From an uncultured bacterium (GTDB lineage: Bacteria; Planctomycetota; JAJSAM01; JAJVHW01), in contig CALKVK010000037.1 in assembly GCA_937996235.1 (NCBI GenBank), positions 1-55,828 of the forward strand: DNA of 55,828 nucleotides, in the 5' to 3' direction. Below, piece by piece: positions 12,997 to 21,415 of the stretch. The notes beneath the pieces were generated by a model. The model was not told the origin of the DNA. It was given only the letters and a program-made list of their open reading frames with translations, and did not search any database. Made by a program: the position numbers and the translations under genes. The stretch's first letter is position 1, and every line of letters starts with the position of its first letter.

Positions 12997-13368
12997 ATGC
13001 CCACGATCAACCAACTGGTCCGCAAGGGCCGGAAGCGGCCCGTCGAGAAGTCGAAGAGCCCCGTCCTCGAGAAGTGCCCGTTCAAGCGTGGCGTGTGCGT
13101 CCAGGTCAAGACCATGACGCCCAAGAAGCCGAACTCCGCGCTCCGCAAGATCGCGCGCGTGCGGCTCTCGAACGGCAAGGAGATCACGGCCTACATCCCC
13201 GGCGAGGGCCACAACCTGCAGGAGCACTCGATCGTGCTCGTGCGCGGCGGGCGCGTGAAGGACCTGCCGGGCGTGCGCTACCACATCGTCCGCGGCGTGC
13301 TCGACGCGACGGGCGTCGACGGCCGGCGCCGCAGCCGCTCCAAGTACGGCACGAAGCGCCCCAAGTAG
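12997..13368 (+). CDS. rpsL: 30S ribosomal protein S12
   Basis: S12 lies at the decoding centre and monitors codon-anticodon pairing. The 123-aa product begins MPTINQLVRKGRKRPVEKSK and keeps the two decoding loops TPKKPNSALRK and GGRVKDLPGVRYHIVRG. The lysines whose mutation gives streptomycin resistance in E. coli (42/43 and 87) are in the wild-type state. I chose this ATG because S12 families begin here; the frame is open further upstream. rpsG follows after 80 bases. Confidence 0.98.
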   Translation: MPTINQLVRKGRKRPVEKSKSPVLEKCPFKRGVCVQVKTMTPKKPNSALRKIARVRLSNGKEITAYIPGEGHNLQEHSIVLVRGGRVKDLPGVRYHIVRGVLDATGVDGRRRSRSKYGTKRPK

Positions 13369-13448
13369 CGCGTGCCGGTGTGGCGTGCGCGCGGCGCACG
13401 CGGTGACGGGGCGGGCTGCAGCCCTCCCGTGGTACGGAGACGAAGAGA

Positions 13449-13925
13449 ATGCCCCGCAAGTTCAAGTCGACCGAGATCTTCCTCCAGCCGGACCCGCGAT
13501 TCGGGAACCTGCTGCTCTCGAAGTTCATCAACTGCGTGATGCTGCAGGGCGGGAAGGCGACGGCGCAGAAGCAGGTCTACGCCGCGCTGGATCTCGTGGC
13601 GCAGAAGCTGCCGGAAGAGGACCCGATCAAGGTCTTCACCGACGCGATCTCGAACGTCAAGCCCGCCGTCGAGGTGCGCAGCAAGCGCGTGGGCGGCGCG
13701 ACGTACCAGGTGCCCGTCGAGGTGGGGCGCAAGCGTCAGCAGTCGCTCGCGTTCCGCTGGATCCTCGAGGTCGCGCGCAAGAGCCGTCGCGGCCGTTCGT
13801 TCTCCCAGACGCTGGCGGAGGAACTCGTCGCCGCGTATCGCCGTGAGGGCGGTGCGTGGACCAAGCGCGAGAACGTGCACAAGATGGCGGACGCCAACAA
13901 GGCGTTCAGCCACTTCGCCTGGTAG
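13449..13925 (+). CDS. rpsG: 30S ribosomal protein S7
   Basis: S7 nucleates assembly of the 30S head and contacts E-site tRNA. The 158-aa product begins MPRKFKSTEIFLQPDPRFGN and contains the conserved KRVGGATYQVPVEVGRKRQQ beta-hairpin region, ending KMADANKAFSHFAW. Length is normal. It precedes fusA, from which it is separated by 106 bases holding a very stable hairpin. Confidence 0.98.
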   Translation: MPRKFKSTEIFLQPDPRFGNLLLSKFINCVMLQGGKATAQKQVYAALDLVAQKLPEEDPIKVFTDAISNVKPAVEVRSKRVGGATYQVPVEVGRKRQQSLAFRWILEVARKSRRGRSFSQTLAEELVAAYRREGGAWTKRENVHKMADANKAFSHFAW

Positions 13926-13944
13926 CGACGCGAAGCGGTCGCGC

Positions 13945-13982
13945 GGGAGCCGCGTCCGGGGACGACCCCGGGCGCGGCTCTC
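13945..13982 (+). terminator. 17-bp hairpin between rpsG and fusA
   Basis: The arms 13945-13961 and 13966-13982 pair along all 17 positions (two G-U pairs) around the tetraloop ACGA. No U-run follows; TAGGAT, a -10-like hexamer, lies at 14002-14007. The arrangement suggests that fusA is partly uncoupled from rpsL-rpsG by a terminator or attenuator plus its own promoter. Pairing is seen directly; the role is inferred. Confidence 0.55.
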
Positions 13983-14031
13983 GCCGTTCGAGAGGCCGCC
14001 GTAGGATCCGCAGCCCGAAGGAGCTCGTCCG

Positions 14032-16113
14032 ATGGCCAAGAAGAAGCCCGCCGCCCACCACGACGTCGAGCACATCCGCAACATCGGGATCATCGCCCAC
14101 ATCGATGCGGGCAAGACGACCGTCTCCGAGCGCATCCTGTTCTACACGGGCAAGGAGCACAAGATGGGCGAGGTCCACGAGGGCGTCGCCCGGATGGACT
14201 GGATGACGCAGGAGCAGGAGCGCGGGATCACCATCACGAGCGCGTGCACGACGCTCGCGTGGCGCGGCTACCAGATCAACCTGATCGACACCCCGGGGCA
14301 CGTGGACTTCACCGCGGAGGTGGAGCGCAGTCTGCGTGTGCTCGACGGTGCCGTGGTGGTGTTCGACGGCGTCGCGGGCGTGGAGGCCCAGTCGGAGACC
14401 GTGTGGCGCCAGGCCACGCGCCATCGCGTCCCGCGCATCTGCTTCGTCAACAAGCTGGATCGCGTCGGTGCCAGCTTCGAGCGGTCCGTGCAGAGCATCC
14501 GGCGGCGCCTCGATGCCAATCCCGTCCCCGTCGTGCTCCCGCACGTCGCGGGTCAGGACCTGCTCGGGATCGTGGATCTCGTGCGACTCGAGTACGTGAC
14601 CTGGGACGAGGCGTCGCTCGGCAAGGACTACACGCGCGGCCCCGTGCCCGCCGAACTCGCGGACGTCGCCGGCGCGGCCCGCGCGGAGCTCGTCGAGGTG
14701 GCGGCGGAACTCGGCGGCGACGAGCTCCTGGAGCGCTTCCTCGAGAGCGGCGACCTCGACGCCGACGAGCTGCGCACGGCGCTGCGCGCCGGAACGCTCG
14801 CGATGCGGCTGCAGCCCGTCCTCTGCGGCGCGGCGCTCCGGAACAAGGGCGTCCAGATGCTCCTCGATGCCGTGATCGACTACCTGCCCTCGCCCCACGA
14901 CGTCGCCGCGGTGCGCGGCACGGAGCCCGGCGGCACACGCGAGCTCGAGCGGAGGCTCGACGTCGAGGAGCCGCTCGCCGCGCTCGCGTTCAAGACGTAC
15001 TCCGACTCGCACGGGGACCTGACCTATGTCCGCGTCTACTCGGGGGTGCTGCGGGTCAAGGAGCAGGTCTACAACCCGGGGCGTGACCGCGTGGAGCGCA
15101 TCGCGCAGCTCGTCCAGATGCACGCAGACGAGCGGATCCCGATCGAGGAGGCCGTGGCCGGCGACATCGCGGCCGTCGTGGGGCTGCGCTTCACGGTCAC
15201 GGGCGACACCCTCTGCACCAAGCGCGATCCCATCCTGCTCGGGAGCATGCAGTTCGCGGAGCCCGTGATCTCGCTGGCCATCGAGCCGCGCTCGAGCGGC
15301 GACAAGGACGCGCTCGAGTCGGCTCTCGCGAAGTTGGCCCGCGACGACCCCACGTTCGCGACGCACATGGACGAGGACACGGGGCAGACGATCATCAGCG
15401 GGATGGGGGAGCTGCATCTGGAGGTGCTCGTGCGCCGCCTCGAGGAGGAGTTCCGCGTGGGGGTGCACACGGGCAAGCCGCGCGTCGCGTACCGTCAGAC
15501 CATCGCGCGCGGTGCGACGGCGCAGCACGAGTTCGAGCGCGTGGTCGGGGAGAAGACCCAGTACGCGCGCGTGCGCCTGCGCGTCGACCCCGATCCGGCG
15601 CTTCCGCGGGTCGCGTTCGTCGACATGGCCGACCCGTCGCAGATGCCCCGCCGCTTCCTCCCGAACGTGCAGAGCGGCGCGCTCTCCTCCGCGCAGGGCG
15701 GTGTCGGCTACGGCTACCCCTGCGTGCAACTGCGCGTGACGCTGCTCGAGGGCGCGACGCGGGAGGGCGAGGGCACCGAGGCGGCGTTCGAGGCTGCGGC
15801 CTCGCGTGCGTTCCAGGAGGCCTTCGAGGCGGCCGGATGTGTCGTCCTGGAGCCGATCATGCAGTTCGAGGTGCAGACGCCGGAGCAGTACATGGGCGAC
15901 GTGCTGGGGGATCTCAACCGGCGGCGGGCCACGATCCAGGAGATGCTCGAGGAGGAGGGCACGCGCGTCGTGCGCGGGGTCGTCCCCGTCTCCGAGATGT
16001 TCGGCTACTCGACCGCCCTCCGGAGCCAGTCGCAGGGACGGGCGAGCTACTCGATGGAGCCGCACTCGTACGCGCCCGTGCCGCCGGAGCGCGCACCCCA
16101 GTTCGGATTCTGA
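14032..16113 (+). CDS. fusA: Elongation factor G family GTPase, diverged domain IV
   Basis: EF-G drives tRNA-mRNA translocation and, with RRF, ribosome recycling. The 693-aa product has an intact G domain: P-loop AHIDAGKTT, switch II DTPGHVDF and NKLD. The segments GVEAQSETVWRQA and CFVNKLDRVGASFERSV resemble, as I remember them, EF-G2 and mitochondrial EF-G2 proteins. In domain IV the canonical GGSGQYA is GEKTQYA, and the tip loop usually written YHEVDSSE reads TREGEGTE, so the His583 equivalent is Arg. The C-terminal domain (TPEQYMGDVLGDLNRRRATI, MFGYSTALRSQSQGRASY) is normal. It sits at the str-operon position but no tuf follows. It may be a spdEFG2-type protein with a partner elsewhere. 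Confidence 0.9.
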   Translation: MAKKKPAAHHDVEHIRNIGIIAHIDAGKTTVSERILFYTGKEHKMGEVHEGVARMDWMTQEQERGITITSACTTLAWRGYQINLIDTPGHVDFTAEVERSLRVLDGAVVVFDGVAGVEAQSETVWRQATRHRVPRICFVNKLDRVGASFERSVQSIRRRLDANPVPVVLPHVAGQDLLGIVDLVRLEYVTWDEASLGKDYTRGPVPAELADVAGAARAELVEVAAELGGDELLERFLESGDLDADELRTALRAGTLAMRLQPVLCGAALRNKGVQMLLDAVIDYLPSPHDVAAVRGTEPGGTRELERRLDVEEPLAALAFKTYSDSHGDLTYVRVYSGVLRVKEQVYNPGRDRVERIAQLVQMHADERIPIEEAVAGDIAAVVGLRFTVTGDTLCTKRDPILLGSMQFAEPVISLAIEPRSSGDKDALESALAKLARDDPTFATHMDEDTGQTIISGMGELHLEVLVRRLEEEFRVGVHTGKPRVAYRQTIARGATAQHEFERVVGEKTQYARVRLRVDPDPALPRVAFVDMADPSQMPRRFLPNVQSGALSSAQGGVGYGYPCVQLRVTLLEGATREGEGTEAAFEAAASRAFQEAFEAAGCVVLEPIMQFEVQTPEQYMGDVLGDLNRRRATIQEMLEEEGTRVVRGVVPVSEMFGYSTALRSQSQGRASYSMEPHSYAPVPPERAPQFGF

Positions 16114-16381
16114 GAGACGTCCGGGACGCGCCGGGATTTCCTCGCAGCACCCCGGTCGCCGCCGCTAGCTTCGCCCGTTCGCGCCCGAGGTGGCCCCGGC
16201 AAGTGTCGGGACATCCCGGGCGGCTTCGGGACCACGGACGGGAAGCACGCCCCACAGGCGTAACACCCGTGCCGCGCAAAATCGTTGGCGTCCTCCCGTG
16301 ACGCCGCTGAAATCGGCGGCTTCCGCCTCCATTTCGGAGTCGGAGTCGTCGCCCATGGCCCGCCGGGGTGAGCCGGAATCG

Positions 16382-16687
<306 letters not shown>

Positions 16688-16884
16688 GGTGACGCTGCGG
16701 TCTCGCCGGCCTCGGGGCGTCGGCGGTGCATCGCGGGGGCGACCCCGAACTCCAGTCCCGGCCGCCGGAGACCGGCAGGAGCGGCGCCCAGCGCCGCCCG
16801 GTCCGCCCGCGGCAGTTGCGGCGACGCCGTGAGCCGGATGATCGGCGCGGCGCGGCGCGAAGACGATCTCGACGGGTGGCGACG

Positions 16885-17553
16885 ATGAGTGTGACGGCAT
16901 TGATCGGCATGAAGGCGGGCATGACGTCCGTCTTCGACGCGAGCGGTGCGATGGTCGGCGTCAGCGTCGTCCGCGTGCAGCCCAACCGTGTGCTTGCGCG
17001 TCGTACCGCGGAGCGCGACGGCTACGACGCGCTCGTGCTCGGCAGCGGAAGCCGTCGCGCGACGCGTGCGCGGAAGCCGCAGCGCGCCGAGGCCGAGAAG
17101 GCGGGTTTCGACTCGGCCTCCGCGGTCGTCCGCGAGGTGCGCGTGTCGTCCGCGGCCGGCTTCGAGGTGGGCGCCACGATCGGTGCGGGCGACGTCTTCG
17201 AGGTCGGGCAGTACGTCGACGTCGTCGGGACGAGCATCGGGCGCGGGTTCCAGGGCACGGCGCGGCGCTACGGTTTCAACCTCGGCCCGCGCTCGCACGG
17301 CTCGAAGAACTGGCGCGAGCCCGGCTCGACGGGCAACAACACCTTCCCGGGCCGCGTGTGGAAGGGCAAGCGCATGCCCGGCCACATGGGCAACCGCCGG
17401 CGCACGCAGCGCAACCTGCGCGTCGTCGGCGTCGATGCCGAGCGCGGCCTGGTGATGGTCTGCGGCTCCGTTCCCGGCGCCGCGTCGGGGATCGTCACGA
17501 TCCGTCACGCCGTCTCACCGCCGCGGTCGGCGCGTCCGGCGCGCAAGGGCTAG
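16885..17553 (+). CDS. rplC: 50S ribosomal protein L3
   Basis: L3 is an early-assembly protein whose loop approaches the peptidyl transferase centre. The 222-aa product has MSVTALIGMKAGMTSVFDAS at the N-terminus and the central loop RGFQGTARRYGFNLGPRSHG, then GSTGNNTFPGRVWKGKRMPG. It ends in a basic tail PARKG. The ATG at 16885 is chosen from the family N-terminus; the open frame reaches further upstream. The 197-base gap after rpsJ is unusually long for this operon. Confidence 0.97.
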   Translation: MSVTALIGMKAGMTSVFDASGAMVGVSVVRVQPNRVLARRTAERDGYDALVLGSGSRRATRARKPQRAEAEKAGFDSASAVVREVRVSSAAGFEVGATIGAGDVFEVGQYVDVVGTSIGRGFQGTARRYGFNLGPRSHGSKNWREPGSTGNNTFPGRVWKGKRMPGHMGNRRRTQRNLRVVGVDAERGLVMVCGSVPGAASGIVTIRHAVSPPRSARPARKG

Positions 17554-17578
17554 GCGTCGGAGGACGAGGGAGCGAGAC

Positions 17579-18220
17579 ATGGGTGACTGCAAGCTGTACC
17601 GCAGCGGCGACGGATCGGTGGGCGCGTTGAGCGTCGACACCGGCGCGTTCGGCGCCCGGGCGCCGCGGCGCGTGCTCCGCGAGGCCGTCCTGATGTACCA
17701 GGCGAATCGCCGGGCGGGGACGCACTCGACGCTCGACCGCTCGGACGTCTGGACCCACATCAAGAAGCCCTGGAAGCAGAAGCACACGGGCCGCGCGCGC
17801 GCCGGTCGCAAGTCGTCGCCGCTCTGGCGCGGCGGTGGCGTGGCGCACGGCCCGCACCCGCGCGACTACTCGTACGCGGTGCCGCGCAAGGCGCTGCGTG
17901 TCGCCGCGCGCTCCGCGCTCGCCGGCAAGTTCCGCGACGGCGAGGTCGTGTTCGCGGACTCGCTCGGCTTCGAGCGCCCGAGCACGCGCAAGGCGGCCGC
18001 GCTGCTCGCGGCGCTCGGCGTCGACCGCTCGTGCCTCGTCGTTCTGGCCGAGCCGCACGACGCGACGTGGCGCTCCTTCCGGAACATCCCGGGGGTGACG
18101 GTCGCGGCGGCGTCCGACGTGAACGCGTACGACGTGCTGCGCCATCGCCACCTGCTGCTCACGGAAGCGGCGCTCGACGCGCTGCGCGGCCGACTCTGCG
18201 CGGAGACCGCCGATGCTTGA
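17579..18220 (+). CDS. rplD: 50S ribosomal protein L4
   Basis: L4 lines the nascent-peptide exit tunnel. The 213-aa product contains MYQANRRAGTHSTLDRSDVW and the tunnel-loop region KQKHTGRARAGRKSSPLWRG followed by GGVAHGPHPRDYSYAVPRKA. In E. coli L4 also represses the S10 operon; nothing in this sequence shows whether that applies here. Its end overlaps the start of rplW by eight bases, so the two are probably translationally coupled. Confidence 0.97.
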   Translation: MGDCKLYRSGDGSVGALSVDTGAFGARAPRRVLREAVLMYQANRRAGTHSTLDRSDVWTHIKKPWKQKHTGRARAGRKSSPLWRGGGVAHGPHPRDYSYAVPRKALRVAARSALAGKFRDGEVVFADSLGFERPSTRKAAALLAALGVDRSCLVVLAEPHDATWRSFRNIPGVTVAAASDVNAYDVLRHRHLLLTEAALDALRGRLCAETADA

Positions 18221-18494
18221 CATCTACGACGTCGTGAAGCGACCGCTCCTCACCGAGCGCTCGATGTCCGGGCTCGACCGCTCGAACACGTACGTGTTCC
18301 AGGTGCACCCGCAGGCCAACAAGGTCCAGATCCGCCGTGCGGTGGAGATCCTGTTCGGCGTGAAGGTCACGGGCGTCAACACGGCGCTGATGCACGGCAA
18401 GCGCCGGCGGCGCGGCCGCAGCGTCGCGCAGCTTCCGGACTGGAAGAAGGCGTTCGTCACCCTGCGCGAAGGCGACGCGATCGAGCTGCTCTGA
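18213..18494 (+). CDS. rplW: 50S ribosomal protein L23
   Basis: L23 sits at the tunnel exit and docks trigger factor and SRP. The 93-aa product begins MLDIYDVVKRPLLTERSMSG and contains FQVHPQANKVQIRRAVEILF and the basic loop HGKRRRRGRS. The ATG lies inside the last codons of rplD. Length is normal for the bacterial family. Confidence 0.97.
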   Translation: MLDIYDVVKRPLLTERSMSGLDRSNTYVFQVHPQANKVQIRRAVEILFGVKVTGVNTALMHGKRRRRGRSVAQLPDWKKAFVTLREGDAIELL

Positions 18495-18516
18495 GGAGCA
18501 GCACGGGAGGAACAGG

Positions 18517-19356
18517 ATGGGTATCCGCGTCTACCGGCCGACCTCCGCGGGTCGTCGCAACTCGTCGGTCTCGGACTTCGCCGAGATCACGACGGCGTCG
18601 CCCGAGCGGACGCTCGTGCACCCGTTGCAGCGCGCCAAGGGTCGCAACGCGCACGGCCACATCACGTCGCGCCGTCGCGGCGGCGGGCACAAGCGCCTCT
18701 ACCGCGAGATCGACTGGCGTCGCGACAAGGACGGCGTCCCCGCCCGCGTCGCGTCGGTCGAGTACGACCCGAACCGTTCGGCGCGCATCGCGCTGCTCGT
18801 CTACGCGGACGGCGAGAAGAGGTACATCCTCGCGCCGAAGGGCATCGAGGTCGGCCAGACCGTGCTGTCGGGCGAGACGGCGGAGCCGCGCGTCGGCAAC
18901 GCCAAGTTCCTGCGCGACATCCCGCTCGGCCTGATGGTGCACAACGTGGAGCTCGTGCCCGGCAAGGGCGGTCAGCTCGCGCGTTCCGCCGGTTCTCAGG
19001 TGCAGCTCGCGGCGCGCGAGAACGGCATGGCGACGCTGCTCCTGCCCTCCGGCGAGATGCGCCTCGTGCCGGACGTCTGCCGCGCCACGATCGGCCAGGT
19101 CGGCAACGTCGACCACGCGCTCGTGCGTATCGGCAAGGCCGGCCGCAATCGCCACCGCGGACGCCGTCCGGCCGTGCGCGGCGCGGCGATGAACCCGTAC
19201 TGCCACCCGCTGGGCGGCGGCGAGGGGCGCTCGGGCGCCGGTCGCAGGCGCGGACCCTGCTCGCCCTGGGGCAAGCCCGCGAAGGGCGGCAAGACGCGCA
19301 AGCCCAAGAAGGCCAGCAACAAGATGATCATCCGCGGCCGGAAGAAGAAGGGGTAG
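18517..19356 (+). CDS. rplB: 50S ribosomal protein L2
   Basis: L2 is a primary 23S-binding protein needed for subunit joining and peptidyl transfer. The 279-aa product has ITSRRRGGGHKRLYREIDWR, the core VQLAARENGMATLLLPSGEM, and a C-terminal segment AMNPYCHPLGGGEGRSGAGR. In E. coli the last motif is NPVDHPHGGGEGR: His229 is kept here, but Asp228 is Cys and His231 is Leu. The tail is rich in Lys, Arg and Gly as usual. GGGAGGAACAGG precedes the ATG. Confidence 0.98.
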   Translation: MGIRVYRPTSAGRRNSSVSDFAEITTASPERTLVHPLQRAKGRNAHGHITSRRRGGGHKRLYREIDWRRDKDGVPARVASVEYDPNRSARIALLVYADGEKRYILAPKGIEVGQTVLSGETAEPRVGNAKFLRDIPLGLMVHNVELVPGKGGQLARSAGSQVQLAARENGMATLLLPSGEMRLVPDVCRATIGQVGNVDHALVRIGKAGRNRHRGRRPAVRGAAMNPYCHPLGGGEGRSGAGRRRGPCSPWGKPAKGGKTRKPKKASNKMIIRGRKKKG

Positions 19357-19363
19357 CGCGGCG

Positions 19364-19627
19364 ATGAGCAGATCCGTCAAGAAGGGCCCGTTCGTCGACG
19401 AGCGCCTGTGGCGCCGCGTGCGGGAGCAGAAGGCCACCGGGTCGCGCGATCCGCTGAAGACGTGGAATCGCTCGTGCACGGTGATCCCGGACTTCGTGGG
19501 TCACGCGTTCGCGGTGCACGCGGGGAAGGCCTTCGTGCGCGTGTTCGTGACCGAGGACATGGTCGGCCACAAGCTCGGGGAGTTCGCCCCGACGCGCGTG
19601 TTCCGCGGCCACACGAGCAAGAAGTAG
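19364..19627 (+). CDS. rpsS: 30S ribosomal protein S19
   Basis: S19 forms a complex with S13 in the 30S head near the A site. The 87-aa product begins MSRSVKKGPFVDERLWRRV and contains RSCTVIPDFVGHAFAVHAGK and VGHKLGEFAPTRVFRGHTSK, so it is complete and typical. Only seven bases separate it from rplB and 13 from rplV. Confidence 0.98.
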   Translation: MSRSVKKGPFVDERLWRRVREQKATGSRDPLKTWNRSCTVIPDFVGHAFAVHAGKAFVRVFVTEDMVGHKLGEFAPTRVFRGHTSKK

Positions 19628-19640
19628 GGGCGCCGGAGCC

Positions 19641-20126
19641 ATGGACGAGAAGACCTACCGAGCGATCCACCGCCAGGCGCCGATGTCGTCGCGCAAGGCG
19701 CGGTACGTGGTGGACATGATCCGCGGCAAGCCCGTGAACGAGGCGCTGGACATCCTGCGCTTCTGTCCGCGGCGTGCCGCGCCGCTGCTCTCGAAGGTCG
19801 TCATGAGTGCGCTGGCGACGGCGCAGCTCGACGACGGCTGCGACCACGCGCGTCTGCACGTCGTGGACGTGCGGGCGGACGAGGGCAGCACGCTCAAGCG
19901 CTGGAAGACGCGTTCGCGCGGGCAGATGTACCCGCTGCTCCTGCGCTACTCGCACCTGAGCGTGGTGCTCGCGGAGCGGGATCCCGCCCCGCGGCGTCAG
20001 CGCGGCGGTGCGGCGCGTGCGCGCGGACGTCGCGCGCGCGTCGAGGCGTCGCGCGCAGCGCAGGCTGCGGGCACGGGCCAGGACATGGCGGCGAGCGGCG
20101 CCGGCGAGCACGAGGGGAACGGTTAG
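19641..20126 (+). CDS. rplV: 50S ribosomal protein L22 with a C-terminal extension
   Basis: L22 lines the exit tunnel opposite L4. The core is normal: HRQAPMSSRKARYVVDMIRG, then RFCPRRAAPLLSKVVMSALA and RGQMYPLLLRYSHLSVVLAE. At 161 residues the protein is about 50 longer than the usual 110; the excess is a C-terminal tail from about residue 113, rich in Ala, Arg and Gly and probably disordered (RRQRGGAARARGRRARVEAS). rpsC begins three bases after the stop, so the tail is not a frameshift artefact that runs into the neighbour. Confidence 0.96.
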   Translation: MDEKTYRAIHRQAPMSSRKARYVVDMIRGKPVNEALDILRFCPRRAAPLLSKVVMSALATAQLDDGCDHARLHVVDVRADEGSTLKRWKTRSRGQMYPLLLRYSHLSVVLAERDPAPRRQRGGAARARGRRARVEASRAAQAAGTGQDMAASGAGEHEGNG

Positions 20127-20129
20127 CCC

Positions 20130-20780
20130 ATGGGCCAGAAGATCCATCCGAACGGCTTCCGCGTCGGCATCACGCGTGACTGGGACTCGCGCTGGTACTC
20201 GCGCAAACAGGGCTTCGGCCAGCTCCTGGTCGAGGACGACAAGATCCGCCGCTTCATCAAGAACGAGTACTACTTCGCGGGGATCCCGAAGGTCGAGATC
20301 GAGCGCAAGGGCGACCAGATCATGATCCTGGTCCACTGCGCGCGCCCGGGCGTCCTGATCGGCCGCAAGGGCGTGAAGGTGGACAAGCTCAAGGAGCAGC
20401 TCGAGCACCTCACGGGCAAGAGCATCACGCTCAACATCCACGAGATCACGCAGCCGGAGCTGAACGCGCAGCTCGTGGCGGAGAGCATCGCGGAGCAGCT
20501 CGAGAAGCGCGCTTCGTTCCGTCGCGCGCTCAAGCGCTCCCTGCAGAACACGATGGAGCGCGGCGCCAAGGGCATCAAGATCCGCATCGCCGGCCGGCTC
20601 GGCGGCGCGGAGATCGCGCGTGTCGAGACCCAGATCGACGGCTCGATCCCGCTCACCACGCTGTCGGCCGACATCGACTACGGCTTCTCCGAGGCGCGCT
20701 GCTCGTACGGCCGGATCGGCGTGAAGACCTGGATCTACAAGGGCCCGATCCGCAAGGGCGCCTTCACGAGGGGGAGGTAG
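20130..20780 (+). CDS. rpsC: 30S ribosomal protein S3
   Basis: S3 forms part of the mRNA entry channel and its helicase. The 216-aa product begins MGQKIHPNGFRVGITRDWDS. It has the KH domain with the GRKGVKVDKLKEQLE loop and the C-terminal domain GAKGIKIRIAGRLGGAEIAR. Length is normal. GAGGGGAACGG stands before the ATG and rplP follows after three bases. Confidence 0.98.
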   Translation: MGQKIHPNGFRVGITRDWDSRWYSRKQGFGQLLVEDDKIRRFIKNEYYFAGIPKVEIERKGDQIMILVHCARPGVLIGRKGVKVDKLKEQLEHLTGKSITLNIHEITQPELNAQLVAESIAEQLEKRASFRRALKRSLQNTMERGAKGIKIRIAGRLGGAEIARVETQIDGSIPLTTLSADIDYGFSEARCSYGRIGVKTWIYKGPIRKGAFTRGR

Positions 20781-20783
20781 GCC

Positions 20784-21203
20784 ATGGCGTTGATGCCGAA
20801 GCGCGTCAAGCGCCGCAAGCAGCAGCGCGGCGTCATCCGCGGCCGCGCCACGCGCGGCAACTCGGTGGCGTTCGGAGAGTTCGCGCTGCAGTCCACCGAA
20901 CGCGGCTGGGTGAACGCCCGCCAGATCGAGGCGGGCCGTATCGCGTGCTCGCACTTCCTCGGCGGCGAGGGGCGCATCTGGATCCGCGTCTTCCCCCACA
21001 AGCCGATCACGGCGAAGCCGGCCGAGGTGCGCATGGGCACCGGCAAGGGCGAGGTCGACGACTGGGTTGCCGTCGTGAAGCCGGGCACGATCCTCTACGA
21101 GATCGGCGGCGTCACGGAGGCGAAGGCGAAGGTCGCGCTGAACCGCATCGCCCACAAGATGCCGTTCCGCGTGCGGCTCGCGCGCAGGAGGCCGAAGCTG
21201 TGA
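20784..21203 (+). CDS. rplP: 50S ribosomal protein L16
   Basis: L16 contacts A-site tRNA and completes late 50S assembly. The 139-aa product starts MALMPKRVKRRKQQRGVIRG and contains RIWIRVFPHKPITAKPAEVR and MGTGKGEVDDWVAVVKPGTI, the hallmark loop. GGGGGAGGTAGGCC precedes the ATG. The stop overlaps the GTG of rpmC by three bases, implying coupled translation. Confidence 0.98.
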   Translation: MALMPKRVKRRKQQRGVIRGRATRGNSVAFGEFALQSTERGWVNARQIEAGRIACSHFLGGEGRIWIRVFPHKPITAKPAEVRMGTGKGEVDDWVAVVKPGTILYEIGGVTEAKAKVALNRIAHKMPFRVRLARRRPKL

Positions 21204-21415
21204 AGCACATCGTCGCGATCCGCGAGCGCTCCTCCGACGACCTGCGTCGTGAGGTCGCCGCGACCGAGAAGCAGATCTGGGAGCTGCGCTTCCAGCGGGG
21301 CAGCGAGAAGGCCGGCGACCCGTCCAAGATCCGTCAGATGCGCCGCCAGGCGGCGCGCGCGCTGACGGTCCTGCGGGAGCGGGAACTCGGTATCGAGCGA
21401 GGGCAGGCGAAGTGA
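21200..21415 (+). CDS. rpmC: 50S ribosomal protein L29
   Basis: L29 sits by the tunnel exit next to L23. The 71-aa product is the usual two-helix protein: IRERSSDDLRREVAATEKQI and the diagnostic WELRFQRGSEKAGDPSKIRQ, then RRQAARALTVLRERELG. The GTG start at 21200 overlaps the rplP stop (GTGA), and its own stop overlaps the GTG of rpsQ. The start is chosen from that coupling and from the family length. Confidence 0.95.
   Translation: MKHIVAIRERSSDDLRREVAATEKQIWELRFQRGSEKAGDPSKIRQMRRQAARALTVLRERELGIERGQAK

Noticed and set aside
16114..16381. A small gene between fusA and rpsJ
   Set aside because: Frames here are extensions of neighbouring frames, with no start, family motif or coding-like pattern; the gap is treated as a leader.
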